64,000 nt of DNA, taken from UBA5078 sp051252515 (GTDB taxonomy: Bacteria; Pseudomonadota; Gammaproteobacteria; Pseudomonadales; Pseudohongiellaceae). The stretch covers positions 310,001-374,000 of the forward strand of contig JBPOFS010000001.1 in the NCBI GenBank assembly GCA_051252515.1, in the 5' to 3' direction. The position numbers and the translations under genes are program-made. This document shows, in pieces, positions 19,301 through 29,200 of this stretch. Position 1 is the stretch's first letter; the number at the start of each line of letters is the position of its first letter. The notes beneath the pieces are model-generated. The model worked only from the letters and a program-made list of their open reading frames with translations, made no database searches and was not told the origin of the DNA.

Positions 19301-22300
19301 GTTTTCTGTTTTGATTTCTTTTGAGGTTTGTCCAACGTAAACAGTTGCACTCGCATCAACGGTGATTGCGCAATATCGAACTGTATTTGTTGATCTGCAT
19401 CTCGCGCTTCATTGATGACACGCTGCTGCTCTTTTGGTGACAGCTCACTTAGATCGTGGCTCACTATTGGTAGCGTCACGGCGGCCTTAATTAACTGTGC
19501 CGTGCGTCCATTATCGCCAACGATGAATTCGGCACGGAGCAATGGAAATTCGACGAGCAAGCGTTGGAACGCATTTGCAAGTTTATCGGCTTCAACGCCT
19601 TGTAACGTGAAGTCTACCTGCTCAAGGTAGGCCAAGTCCGCTGGCTGACTTCTCGCATGAAAGATCAGCCCACTCTGCATGGCGGTGACAGGCACGATGT
19701 TAAGCACATCGGCGCGCTTGATACCGTTGACATCAAGCAAAGATAAGTAGGCGTCTAGGTCCCAGTCGGACTCGACGAGATCGACAGGTGCCGGAAGCAC
19801 TGGAGCAGCCAAGCGTTGACACATTGCCGCGAGATCTACCGCCTTTTTACTGAACGCTTCGAGTAGTTTTTCAAGGACGTCTAATCCTACCAACTCCGCA
19901 TCTGCTGAGATCGACACATGCAAACCAGCATCATCAGCAAAGCAGACAAATTCGACAGGAGGCAATAAGCCAAGCTCGCCCATCTTGTCCCCCGCCGGAG
20001 TCTCATCAAGAATTGCGAAGTCCTTATCCGGGTGGTGTTTAAAGCGGCCTAAATAGTTAAACGCAAACTCAGGCACTAGAGTGGCAAGCGCTTCCTGCCC
20101 CACAACATATTTCAAGACCCCATGCCCGACACCTTGGTCTGGCACACGTTGGGTTATCTCGCGGACACGCTCCACTTTCCAAGCCCAGTCTTTGCCCATT
20201 GCCGCACCGCAAGCGTCAATGCGCAGAGGGTAGGCCGAGGTCAGCCAACCCAATGTCGTGGAAAAATCCGCTTCCGCGTAAGTTTGTGCTCGACCATTGG
20301 ACTCCATCAATACCGTAACAGCATCGATCTCAAAAACGCTTGCGACAGCGTCAGTAAACGCGGCGAGAAGCAAATCACTGCCTCTACTGCGAAAGTTTCC
20401 ATGACCTGTAGCAAGCAGGGCTTCGGCCACTTCAACATCAAGCTGGGCCGTGCGCTGCAATCGCTCATCGGCATTGCTCGTGCCACTGGCTGCTGAGAAG
20501 GCCGGTTTGTAATCTGCAATCTGTGACTGCCAAAATGGAGCTTCCAACAGCGCTTTACTTTGGGCTTGCTCACCATTCAGAGCACTGCTAAATTGGCGCA
20601 ACGTGGCACTTTCTGGCAATGCCCGTAACGCTCTACCTTGCTGAAGATCTTGCCAGAGCTGCGCCCACTGGGTCTGCAACACCTGCCACGAAACCGCATC
20701 GACGATGAAGTGATGAAATACCACCAATGCTCGTGTCTGCTCTTTCGTGGAGACTAGGACCACTTTTAGCAACGGGCCCTGTTGCAAATCAATATCGCCA
20801 CGCGCCTCAACACAGATGGCTTCGAGATCATCCTCACCATTGGCTTGCGTACACTGCACTAAGGTTTCGATCGTAAGATCACGTTGGCGCCCACCCGCCA
20901 TTTCTAACATTAACGCACAAGTTTCTTGGAACACCCCATGCTGCGCTGCCCAATGATGACTAAGTTTAGTCAGTTGAGCCAGAGTCATGCTTTGTGGCAT
21001 GCGCACCCATGCGGCCTGGGTGAACGCATTGGCATCCCCCTCACAAGTATCGAAGAACCAAGACTGCATTGGAGTGGGCAGCACCGTCGCAGAGGACGGC
21101 AGAACTTGAACGGCCCGGCTGCCCTTACGCGTGATCCTTAACGCAAGCTCTGACAACACTGGGTTGCGGAACAGATCGTTTACATCGAGGATAAAGCCCG
21201 CTTCATTCAAGCGCGAACCGAGTACGATCGCTTGAATCGAATCCCCACCTACATTGAAATAATTGTCACTCCCTTGTAGATTGGGCTTGCCTAGAATTTC
21301 ACTGCAATGACTCAACAATAAGGCGAGATGCGTACTGCTCGGCTCAGAGGTATCTACCTTTAATGCGGTTTGCTCTCCCACCTTGGCCGCCGAGGGCAGC
21401 AATGCCGCGCGGTTAAGTTTACCGCTAGGTAACGTGGGCATTGTCGCGACACTGTGTACAGCTGCGGGCACCATCCAAGAAGGCAATACAGCAAGTAACG
21501 AGTCGCGCCAATCCACTGGCACAGTATCGGCGACAATCCAAGCATGCAAGCTAGCACTATGACCTTTGTCGATCACATTGACCGCCACTTCGCTAACGTT
21601 TAATTCACTTCGCAATGCCGCTTCGACGTCCTCTAGCTCAATCCGATAGCCGTTAACCTTAACCTGCGTATCTGCACGCCCTTTAAACTCTAATGCTCCC
21701 GATTCTAAGACCCGTGCGATATCGCCTGTATCGTAACAGCGGATATTGTCTAGCGCGGGGAGGTTACGAAACTTCTTAAGCGTGCTGGCTTCATCACCCG
21801 AATAGCCTTTAGCTAGGCCTACCCCACTGACCCAGAGACGCCCCCATACGCCTGTCGGCGTTGGGCTTTCTCGGTCATCTAGAATATGTGCCTGAATGTT
21901 CGAGATAGGCCAGCCAATTGAAACGCGCTTATCACTCGCCCGCATCTGGCCGGCGCTAACCACTACGCTACATTCGGTCGGGCCGTATTCATTCCAAAGT
22001 TCTACGGCTGGAGCCTGTGCAAAGTGAGCCTGCATCAAATCCAGCGGCAATTTTTCACCAGCCAGAGTAATGAAGCGCAGCGAGGCCATCGTCGAAGCGA
22101 TCCTGTCTAACAGCACGCGATACAGCGTTGGCGTTAACAAGATAGCGTTCACTCGATGCTGTTCTATGGTTTCAGCAATACGCTCCACGGAGCGCTTGGA
22201 CGCAGTATCGAGCATGACGAGTCTGCCGCCGCTAAGCAGGGCACTTAAAATATCGATCACCGATGCATCAAAACTCGCACTCGGCATCTGTAACGTAGTA

Positions 22301-25300
22301 TCGTTTTTATTAAGACGATAATCCCGAATACGCCAAGCAACAGAATTGCTTATTCCACTGTGTAATATCTCAACACCCTTGGGCACGCCAGTGCTACCAG
22401 ATGTAAAGATGACATAGGCAGAATCCTCCACTTGAGGAGGTAATAAAGATTGGTGCTGCGTTGTACTAATAGCGCTACTGCGGATATCTTCCACCGCTAT
22501 GCATTCTGCTTCGTTCGCTGCACTGAGCTCTTCTACGCTGACATGCCCTCGCGCGTGAACTAAAAAACGCGCCGCGCATTGCTGCAAAATTAATCGTATG
22601 CGAGTAATTGGAGTGTCAGGAGTCACAGGAACATATACTGCACCCATTGAGAACAAGGCGAGCATCACAACTACGAGATCGATCGAGGAGTCGAGACTTA
22701 CGACAACCTTATCACCCGGCCTAACACCGTAGAGATTAAATAATGTAAAGGCGGTATCGATGACGCGTTGGTTCACTTGTCCGTAAGTCTGCTCACGGCG
22801 CCCTTCTATCAAGGCGATATTGTGTGCACCACTGGCGACCTGTTTAGACCATAGGCTAGCCACGGTCTCCGATTGCATCTCTGCATCCTTGTTTTTAGTA
22901 CGCACGAGCGGGTCAGGCTCGGGAACATTGGTCGCACTGCGCACCCAGTCTGAAAGAGTACTCGCCTCCCCTGCGACTAAGGTGCTCACTAGCTTTAAGT
23001 ATTCGTTGATACGTCGGTTCATCGTATCGTCGCTGAACAAGCTCTGCGCATAAGCACAGTTAATCAAGATAGTGTTTTCCGCCTCGATAAGGTCAAGGCT
23101 GATGTCGAACATGCCCGCCCCTTCGTATTGGGTCAGCGTCTCTCCCTCGAATGTGTTCGTTTTAATCACACGTGAACCGGCATTCTCGTAAGAGAACATT
23201 ACGTCGAAAAGCGGGTTACGATTAGCGCGGTGGCTGATATCAAGCTCATTAAGCAATGCACTAAAAGGATAATCCCCGTGCTCCTGCACCTCGAACAATT
23301 TGTCGCGAATCTGTTGCAGAAAATCAGACACGGAGGCTTGTTCGTCTACGACTGCAGGGAACGCCAGTGTGTTGACGAACATTCCTACGGCGTTATCGGC
23401 CGCCTCGTCTGGTCGCCCCGAACCAGGTAAGCCGACAACAAAGCGTTGTTGACGGGCATAGCGCCAAGTCCAAACAACGAACACCGCAAACAAGGCACCA
23501 AAAGTTGAAATACGTGCAGTCTTACAGAAACGATGCAATGCCGCCGTCGTATCAGTATCTAGCTTCAACGCGATGCGATTTCCAGCGAAACTGGTGACTG
23601 CAGGCCTATTAAAATCAGGTGAAAGATCAAAACTTTCTTGTGTATCCACGAAGGGAATCAAGGTCTCAAGCCAATAGCGCGTATCGTGTCGAGCCCTGTC
23701 GCCCGCTAAGTAATTAGCGATGCTATCCTGCACATGACGAGCTTGACTGCGCACCGGATCGAGTCGTTCACCGTCATAAAGAGCCAAGATTTCCTGCAAT
23801 ACCACATTCATTGATAGGCCATCGGCCACGATGTGATGCACATCCATTAGTAATAAATGTGTGCCGTCATCTTCTGCGGCTAAGCCGACGCGTATTAGCG
23901 GCGGTTCCAATAGATTGAAGGGCTGAATATAGCCATCAAGCAGGTCGTCAACAGAACCAGTGCCCGCGTCCACCCGGTCTAAGAAAAAGCGCGGCTCCGC
24001 CACTATGCGTTGGTAAAACTCACCATCGGCCACCACAAAGGCGGTGCGCAATGACTCGTGCCGAATAATGACTTGGTGCACGCAGTCTTCTAATCTAAGC
24101 GCATCGACCGCTCCTCGTAAACGCCAAGCGCCCGCAAGGTGATAGGGCTTCTCTGCACCGTCTCGTTGCGTGATCGCATAAAGTCTTTTCTGAACCGAGG
24201 ACATCGGCACATACTGTCGTCGCAATTTCTCGGCACGGAACTCGAAGCTTCCAGCGCGTAGCGACTCTACTGCATACACGATCGCGGCAAACAGAATATC
24301 CGCATCTTCGTCTGTATGTTCAGTTGACAGGTTCGCGACATGCAACTCCCACGTGTAGATGCCCTTCTCCTGCAATAGGTAGAAAAACAATTCGAGCTCC
24401 AATGCTGGGGCAAAACTCTCAAACTTAAACTGTGTTCCAAAATAAGTAAGGCGCAACGGCACCGCATTACGCTCGAACCAAACATTGATACGATCGGCCA
24501 ACCGAATCATTTGCATCCTAGCCTTATAGAACAGCTCAGGATTTCGTTCGATGTGATCGAGCACCGCACCTGCGGCCACAAGCGCCACAGGATGCTTGTT
24601 ATGAGTTCCGCCAGTGGCGATTGAATCTGTCAGTGGCGCACTATCGTCTCCGTAATGCCACACACCTCCGTCAATCCACTGCATCAAGTCTGCGTTACCG
24701 GCAATCACACTCAAGGGATAACCACCCCCTATAATCTTACCGTAGGTGGATAAATCCGCTTTCACACCAAACCACTCTTGCATACCACCAGCGGCCTGAC
24801 GAAAACCGTTAACCATCTCATCGAAGATCAGCGGAATGTCTAACTCTGTGCATAACGCGCGCAGCTGACGCAAGAATCGTTGCGGCTGCAATGCAGGGTT
24901 ACGACTTTGTACCGGCTCGATAAGCACCCCGGCCAGTTGATCAGCGATCTCTCTAATCTTGTCGAGTGACTCGGGCGAGTCGTAGTCCAGCACTACTAGG
25001 TCATTAACGATACCCGATGGAAGCCCTGGCGACATCGCAACGGCCCCGGTCTCACCTTGCCCGGCCAGCACATCGCTACAAATACCATGATAGGCCCCAG
25101 CAAACGTGACAATTTTTTCACGCGCACGCGCCGCACGAACGAGTCGCATGGCAAGCATCACAGAGTCAGAACCGGTCACGAAGAAAGCAGCGCGCTGATG
25201 TCCTGTAAGTTCACAGATTCTACGTGCGACATCCGGTGCAATTTGAGACTGCGGGCCTAACGCCGTGTTTCTATCGAGCTGCGCTCGAACCGCATCGTCG

Positions 25301-26163
25301 ATAAATTGCGGAGAATGGCCAAAATAGTGCACACCCATTCCCATCGCAATATCGACGTATTCGTTGCCATCGACGTCGGTAAAACGCGAACCGGAGGCGG
25401 TGTCGCAAACGATTGGGAAACGTAGTTCCTTCAAGTCTTGCTTAAACTGCAAAGAGTATTTCCAATCGGCCAACCACGTTTTGCCTTCTTCGGCCATTTG
25501 CTTACTGAGCGGACTACGCTGAGAAAGACGCGTGATTAATTGCGCTATAAACTCGCCTTGAGCCGCACTAAAAGTTTCTTTCTGCGTGTCGATGCCGCTG
25601 AATTTTTTCCGCGTCTCGAGGGCATCACCGTGGTCCTGAGGCTTGGCCTGCGCCTGTGGCTGTGCGGTTGATCGCTGCGTAGTATTCGAGGCAGTGACTC
25701 CTGTCACACCTGCCCCAGCGCTATCTAAATAACGTCGCATCAACGCCATATGCGCCGACATCACAGTATTAATATCAACACTCGAACCCGCATTAGGCAG
25801 TGCAGGCGCCGCCGTGGGAGCCGGCGCAAAGACGGCATCAACAACTGGTAGCTCGATGGCTGCCACTGGTGGAGTTTGCACTGAGCCTACAGCCGACTCC
25901 TGTGGCTCTGTCACCGCAGGTACTGCGTTAGCACAGAGGTAGGAAGCCAGCATGCCCAGATTGGAAAGTTCGTCGTAGAAACGCTTCATCGAAATGTCGA
26001 CGTTGTACTTGCCCTCAAGCACACGGCCAATGCGTACAAACATTAGGGAATCGAGACCGAGATCTAACAGATCAGTGTCTGGACCTAAATCGCTGACACC
26101 AACACCACTGATGGATTCAATAATAGCGGCAACGGCTTCGAGGGTTGAATGTTCGTACGACAT
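16378..26163 (-). CDS. Hybrid PKS/NRPS: ACP-aminotransferase-C-A-PCP-E-C-A(Thr)-PCP
   Basis: About 3261 residues from the ATG at 26163; an in-frame TTG at 26223 is an alternative start, and neither has a clear ribosome binding site. ACP Ser is near 37 (GLDSL). A class III, glutamate-1-semialdehyde-type aminotransferase (AMT) covers about 200-620, with the PLP lysine near 475 in TYGKIIGGGYP. C1 has HHIVADG near 775. A1 has FDASVID near 1296 and code DAILTAEVVK, with no confident match (the TAEV part recalls a Tyr code). PCP1 Ser is near 1639. The E domain has HHFIVDAVSW near 1814 and a degenerate ESNGRA in place of EGHGRE, with the catalytic Glu kept. C2 has HHLIMDGW near 2300 (DCL). A2 has FDFSVW near 2829 and code DFWNIGMVHK, the published Thr code. 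PCP2 Ser is near 3184. As in iturin/mycosubtilin and microcystin synthases, AMT should turn the beta-keto group made by the separate KS-AT protein into a beta-amine before D-X1 and L-Thr are added. Confidence 0.92.
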   Translation of the reverse strand: MSYEHSTLEAVAAIIESISGVGVSDLGPDTDLLDLGLDSLMFVRIGRVLEGKYNVDISMKRFYDELSNLGMLASYLCANAVPAVTEPQESAVGSVQTPPVAAIELPVVDAVFAPAPTAAPALPNAGSSVDINTVMSAHMALMRRYLDSAGAGVTGVTASNTTQRSTAQPQAQAKPQDHGDALETRKKFSGIDTQKETFSAAQGEFIAQLITRLSQRSPLSKQMAEEGKTWLADWKYSLQFKQDLKELRFPIVCDTASGSRFTDVDGNEYVDIAMGMGVHYFGHSPQFIDDAVRAQLDRNTALGPQSQIAPDVARRICELTGHQRAAFFVTGSDSVMLAMRLVRAARAREKIVTFAGAYHGICSDVLAGQGETGAVAMSPGLPSGIVNDLVVLDYDSPESLDKIREIADQLAGVLIEPVQSRNPALQPQRFLRQLRALCTELDIPLIFDEMVNGFRQAAGGMQEWFGVKADLSTYGKIIGGGYPLSVIAGNADLMQWIDGGVWHYGDDSAPLTDSIATGGTHNKHPVALVAAGAVLDHIERNPELFYKARMQMIRLADRINVWFERNAVPLRLTYFGTQFKFESFAPALELELFFYLLQEKGIYTWELHVANLSTEHTDEDADILFAAIVYAVESLRAGSFEFRAEKLRRQYVPMSSVQKRLYAITQRDGAEKPYHLAGAWRLRGAVDALRLEDCVHQVIIRHESLRTAFVVADGEFYQRIVAEPRFFLDRVDAGTGSVDDLLDGYIQPFNLLEPPLIRVGLAAEDDGTHLLLMDVHHIVADGLSMNVVLQEILALYDGERLDPVRSQARHVQDSIANYLAGDRARHDTRYWLETLIPFVDTQESFDLSPDFNRPAVTSFAGNRIALKLDTDTTAALHRFCKTARISTFGALFAVFVVWTWRYARQQRFVVGLPGSGRPDEAADNAVGMFVNTLAFPAVVDEQASVSDFLQQIRDKLFEVQEHGDYPFSALLNELDISHRANRNPLFDVMFSYENAGSRVIKTNTFEGETLTQYEGAGMFDISLDLIEAENTILINCAYAQSLFSDDTMNRRINEYLKLVSTLVAGEASTLSDWVRSATNVPEPDPLVRTKNKDAEMQSETVASLWSKQVASGAHNIALIEGRREQTYGQVNQRVIDTAFTLFNLYGVRPGDKVVVSLDSSIDLVVVMLALFSMGAVYVPVTPDTPITRIRLILQQCAARFLVHARGHVSVEELSAANEAECIAVEDIRSSAISTTQHQSLLPPQVEDSAYVIFTSGSTGVPKGVEILHSGISNSVAWRIRDYRLNKNDTTLQMPSASFDASVIDILSALLSGGRLVMLDTASKRSVERIAETIEQHRVNAILLTPTLYRVLLDRIASTMASLRFITLAGEKLPLDLMQAHFAQAPAVELWNEYGPTECSVVVSAGQMRASDKRVSIGWPISNIQAHILDDRESPTPTGVWGRLWVSGVGLAKGYSGDEASTLKKFRNLPALDNIRCYDTGDIARVLESGALEFKGRADTQVKVNGYRIELEDVEAALRSELNVSEVAVNVIDKGHSASLHAWIVADTVPVDWRDSLLAVLPSWMVPAAVHSVATMPTLPSGKLNRAALLPSAAKVGEQTALKVDTSEPSSTHLALLLSHCSEILGKPNLQGSDNYFNVGGDSIQAIVLGSRLNEAGFILDVNDLFRNPVLSELALRITRKGSRAVQVLPSSATVLPTPMQSWFFDTCEGDANAFTQAAWVRMPQSMTLAQLTKLSHHWAAQHGVFQETCALMLEMAGGRQRDLTIETLVQCTQANGEDDLEAICVEARGDIDLQQGPLLKVVLVSTKEQTRALVVFHHFIVDAVSWQVLQTQWAQLWQDLQQGRALRALPESATLRQFSSALNGEQAQSKALLEAPFWQSQIADYKPAFSAASGTSNADERLQRTAQLDVEVAEALLATGHGNFRSRGSDLLLAAFTDAVASVFEIDAVTVLMESNGRAQTYAEADFSTTLGWLTSAYPLRIDACGAAMGKDWAWKVERVREITQRVPDQGVGHGVLKYVVGQEALATLVPEFAFNYLGRFKHHPDKDFAILDETPAGDKMGELGLLPPVEFVCFADDAGLHVSISADAELVGLDVLEKLLEAFSKKAVDLAAMCQRLAAPVLPAPVDLVESDWDLDAYLSLLDVNGIKRADVLNIVPVTAMQSGLIFHARSQPADLAYLEQVDFTLQGVEADKLANAFQRLLVEFPLLRAEFIVGDNGRTAQLIKAAVTLPIVSHDLSELSPKEQQRVINEARDADQQIQFDIAQSPLMRVQLFTLDKPQKKSKQKTERRGAVHILWAHHHLIMDGWCVGILFDRLLSCYAEETGTDTSNVLVTSVTNDQLNYDYYHWLATRDKDATADYWSALLCGVERPTRLLPWPQLETEAPVSKDAGYQLKRHEVQLSVELTASMQAWGASKSATLSSIIRLTWGVLLARFTNSADVVYGTVVSGRPAEIAGIDRAVGLFINTVPVRFEMDAQISANTALALVQQQANASRSHEYLSLAEIQAAAPDLGAREPLFDHLVVLENYPMDSALRGAATDPDAANSVSISDIRAFERTDLPLNLVIVPTQAGLEVTFLFDGGVYPSRQIEHLAEHFVHVAQSLVEAPEQALASLDLLTSNEQSWLFDQWNQRQSAYPLDLSIFDMYQNAANKHGDRVGLRDELGDMTHAELHERVQAVAAGLLACESFTPGARVGLWLPRNREMIVGMLAVLAAGGSYVALDPIYPHERLQFMVQDSASALVLSSADMPNIAFTVQCEDIESVATESVLLPSVSQDAAAYVIYTSGSTGQPKGCEISHRNVVRLLSNQDFDFDFDHRDVWVSAHSFCFDFSVWEMYGALLNGGTLVIPAATEVRNVEDFVNLVARNKVTVLNQTPAAFYQFTKVALKKSVEGLAALRLVIFGGDSLACNRLAPWIEAFPISRVKLVNMYGITETTVHVTYREISTADITNGSPLNLVGRPMPETGVWIVDRCGMLQPPGIAGEIVVSGSGVSMGYLNREELNARKFTTLDSAGEQRCYWSGDVGYISADLGLVYLGRNDHQVQVRGFRVECEEIARSHELHQSVSEALVVPVENVHGTELVVYLVGDETAAPAQWRPWLASRLPDYMIPSYTIWLEALPITSNGKVDRAALPDPFSVVQTSLQDSSDTAEFTEIESIIIDAWKQVLGHAQIDPLTNFFDIGGHSLKALTLADLLQSRFGLDISVADIFEFPTPQQQASRCLVMAVPATTADDDIETLLDIVDLDDLEALLANVSDEQQDR

Positions 26164-26228
26164 AATTTCGGATACCAATGATTCAAGGTAAGGGCAATGT
26201 TTAAAGCCTGGTTTACACGGCAAAAATT

Positions 26229-29200
26229 CTAGCCGGTTTTATTTCTTTCACTCAGTGCTAGGTATTGATCGACAACAGCCATGTGCTCAAGCATCACTCG
26301 ATGGATATCGGAGTCAACCCTCGTTGCTTGCACCGCGGCGGGCTGATTGTTGATAGGCGGCTTGAGATCAACACTGACAGGTACAGCCGGCCTGCTAGCA
26401 AAGATATTCTGTCCTCGCTCCGCCGCCGCTGACCAACACCGCTGTCTGTCGAAGCGATACGTCGGCAATCGAACTGCCATCTGCGCAGTGGGAGAAGAAT
26501 GAGGATTCAAACCTAGGCAGTACAATTTCCCCAGCGACTCGAGCATTCTCGCTTGGTCATCGATGCAGTTGCGCAGACTAGGCACCCACGCACCCTTTGA
26601 GCCGGCCAATTCGCGAATTTCCTGAAAACAGAGGTCAAGCCCCATCATTACCGGCTCAGGGCTCAAGTCGATGAATGCCGCGAATTTTTCACCATGTAAA
26701 GTCTGCATACCCTTCATGAATTGAACGGGTTCGCGGCAATGGCGCAACCAGTAATCCACTGTAGTAATTTCGGCACCCGCTATTGCGCCAGTGAGGTTCG
26801 AAATGATTGGTATTTTCGGGGCGCTAAAATGCACGCGCTCCAACACAGCGCGAAAATGCGGCAACACCGCATCCACTAATGGAGAATGGAAAGCTCTGTC
26901 AATTGGCACATTGGTGGTCCGCCCGCCGTCAGCTTCGATACGCTGACTAATCTCGGCGATACTCTGTATTGTGCCCGACACGAGAATAATGCCAGGTCCG
27001 TTTACGGCCGCGATACTTGCATCTTTAAACGAAGAGACGATAGCTTGCACAGCCGCTTCATCATGGAACGCTGTCAACATCGCTCCTTGCGGTGTATGCG
27101 TGTCCATCAGACGCGCTCGCTCCGCAATCAGCATCACGGCATCTTTTAGTGAGAATACTTGCGCTAAACAAGCGGCGGTATACTCACCCAGGCTGTGCCC
27201 AAGCAAGGCCTTTGGCTCCACACCCCAAGCCATCCATTGCTGTGCCAGCGCATACTGAACACAGAAAATCCCTAACTGGGCTTGTAAGGTCTTACTGAGG
27301 TCGCCCTCAACCATACTGCCTTTGAATATATTGCCTGTGCTCTGTGCAGCTGGGGCATGCAACATCGCGGTTAAATCGCTGCCTATGTATCCACTAGCCA
27401 AGTCGCTCGCCCGATCAAAAGCCTCTCTAAAAACAGGTTCGGCCTGATACAGCACTGCCGACATACCATTGTATTGCGCACCGTGTCCGCCACAGATCAT
27501 CGCCACCGCCAATCGCCCCGATCGAGATTGAGCGATACCGTTAGAGGAACCCTTGGCCTTGCCAACTTCCGCATAGCGACGTAACTTCGCAATAAGTTGT
27601 TCGCGTTCGTTCGCAACAATAGCCAAACGATTAGTGTGACGTTTTCGTCGAGTGGCCCACGTATGGCAAACCTGCGCCAATGACACTTCGGCATGACTCT
27701 CCATCCAATCCGCCAATGCAATCGCTGTACTTTTGAGCGATTCAGCAGATCCTGCGCTAAGCAACAATAACTGTTGTGCCGCTTGATCTTCGCTAGCAAC
27801 ACTTGACGCTTTTTGCTCTGGGGCCTCGGCGAGGATGATGTGAGCATTAGTGCCGGAGAAACCAAAACCACTGAGTCCGGCAACGCGTCGGCGCGCAGTC
27901 CTTGGCCAAGCTTGCCCTTGCGCACACACTTCGATGGATTCATTGGGCCAGTCGATGTCCGGATGGCCGTCGGTATAATTGAGATGCTTTGGCAGATATT
28001 CATTACGAAGTGCCAAGAGCAATTTTATAAACCCAACAATGCCGGCAGACGCTTCCATATGACCAAAATTAGTTTTAACCGACCCGATCAGAAGCTTCTT
28101 AGTACGGGGTGTTCTGCAGTACACATCGAGCACTGAGTTAAGTTCTGTAGGATCGCCAAGACCTGTAGCCGTGCCATGGGCTTCGATGACATCGATACTG
28201 TCGGTATCTATTGCCGCAGCTCTGAGCGCGGCTTGCATGACGGCCTTTTGCGAATTGCCACTGGGGGCCATCAAAGACGAACTTGCACCATCCTGACTAA
28301 TGGCCGAACCAAGAATGACTCCGTCCACTCGATCGCCATCGCGCAATGCGTCATCCAGGCGTTTAAGCACTACCATGCCGCCACCTTCAGCGCGCACGAC
28401 GCCATGGGCATCTTTATCAAAGGTTTTGACTACGCCGTCTTCACACAACATTCCGACTTTGTCGAAGTTAATGCTCATGCCCGGCGCGAGAATCAAGTTT
28501 GCCGCCCCTACCAAAGCCAGTGTCGATTCACCTTGGCGCAAACTATTGCAGGCGTTATGCATCGCGACGAGCGATGAGGAACAGGCCGTGTCCACAACAT
28601 AGGACGGACCGGTGAAATCAAAGGTATAGGAAATACGCCCAGCTGCAGGGCTCGTCGCGCAGCCCGTTCCAACATAGGGAGTGATCTCCAATAAGCTTTC
28701 TTCAGTCATGTGCTGGGCGGCGAAATCAAAACCACTCTGCCCGACAAACACGCCAGTGGCCGAACCCTTGAGCGCCTCCATGTTCATGTTCGCGTCTTCC
28801 AAAGATTCCCACGCGAGCTCCAGAAGAAGGCGCTGTTGAGGATCCATATAGCTGGCTTCAACCGGAGATATGCCGAACAACTTACAATCGAAATCTTCGA
28901 CTCTGCCTAGAAACGAGCCGAATCGGCAACGCATTTTGCCAGGGGCATCAGGATTGGCATCGTAATATTGCTCTACCGACCAACGATAGGAAGGTACTTC
29001 TGTAATCGTGCATCGCCCTTCTTTGAGAATATCCCAAAAAGTCTCTGGATTATCGCCATCACCAGGGGTGCGACACGCAAAACCGATTACGGCAATTGGC
29101 ACAAGCTCTGGACGCTCTGGTTTTGACTGGGTGGTGCTAGCGCCACCGGTGCGCAATTGTGCGTTCTCGGCTTTTAGACGACGAATCTCCGCAAGAGCTT

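Noticed and set aside
27497..28003. A 168-codon leftward frame inside the KS-AT gene
   Set aside because: It overlaps the KS domain in another frame and has no motif of its own; the KS reading is certain.
28176..28577. A 133-codon rightward frame opposite the KS domain
   Set aside because: Antisense shadow of the KS coding region, no supporting signal.
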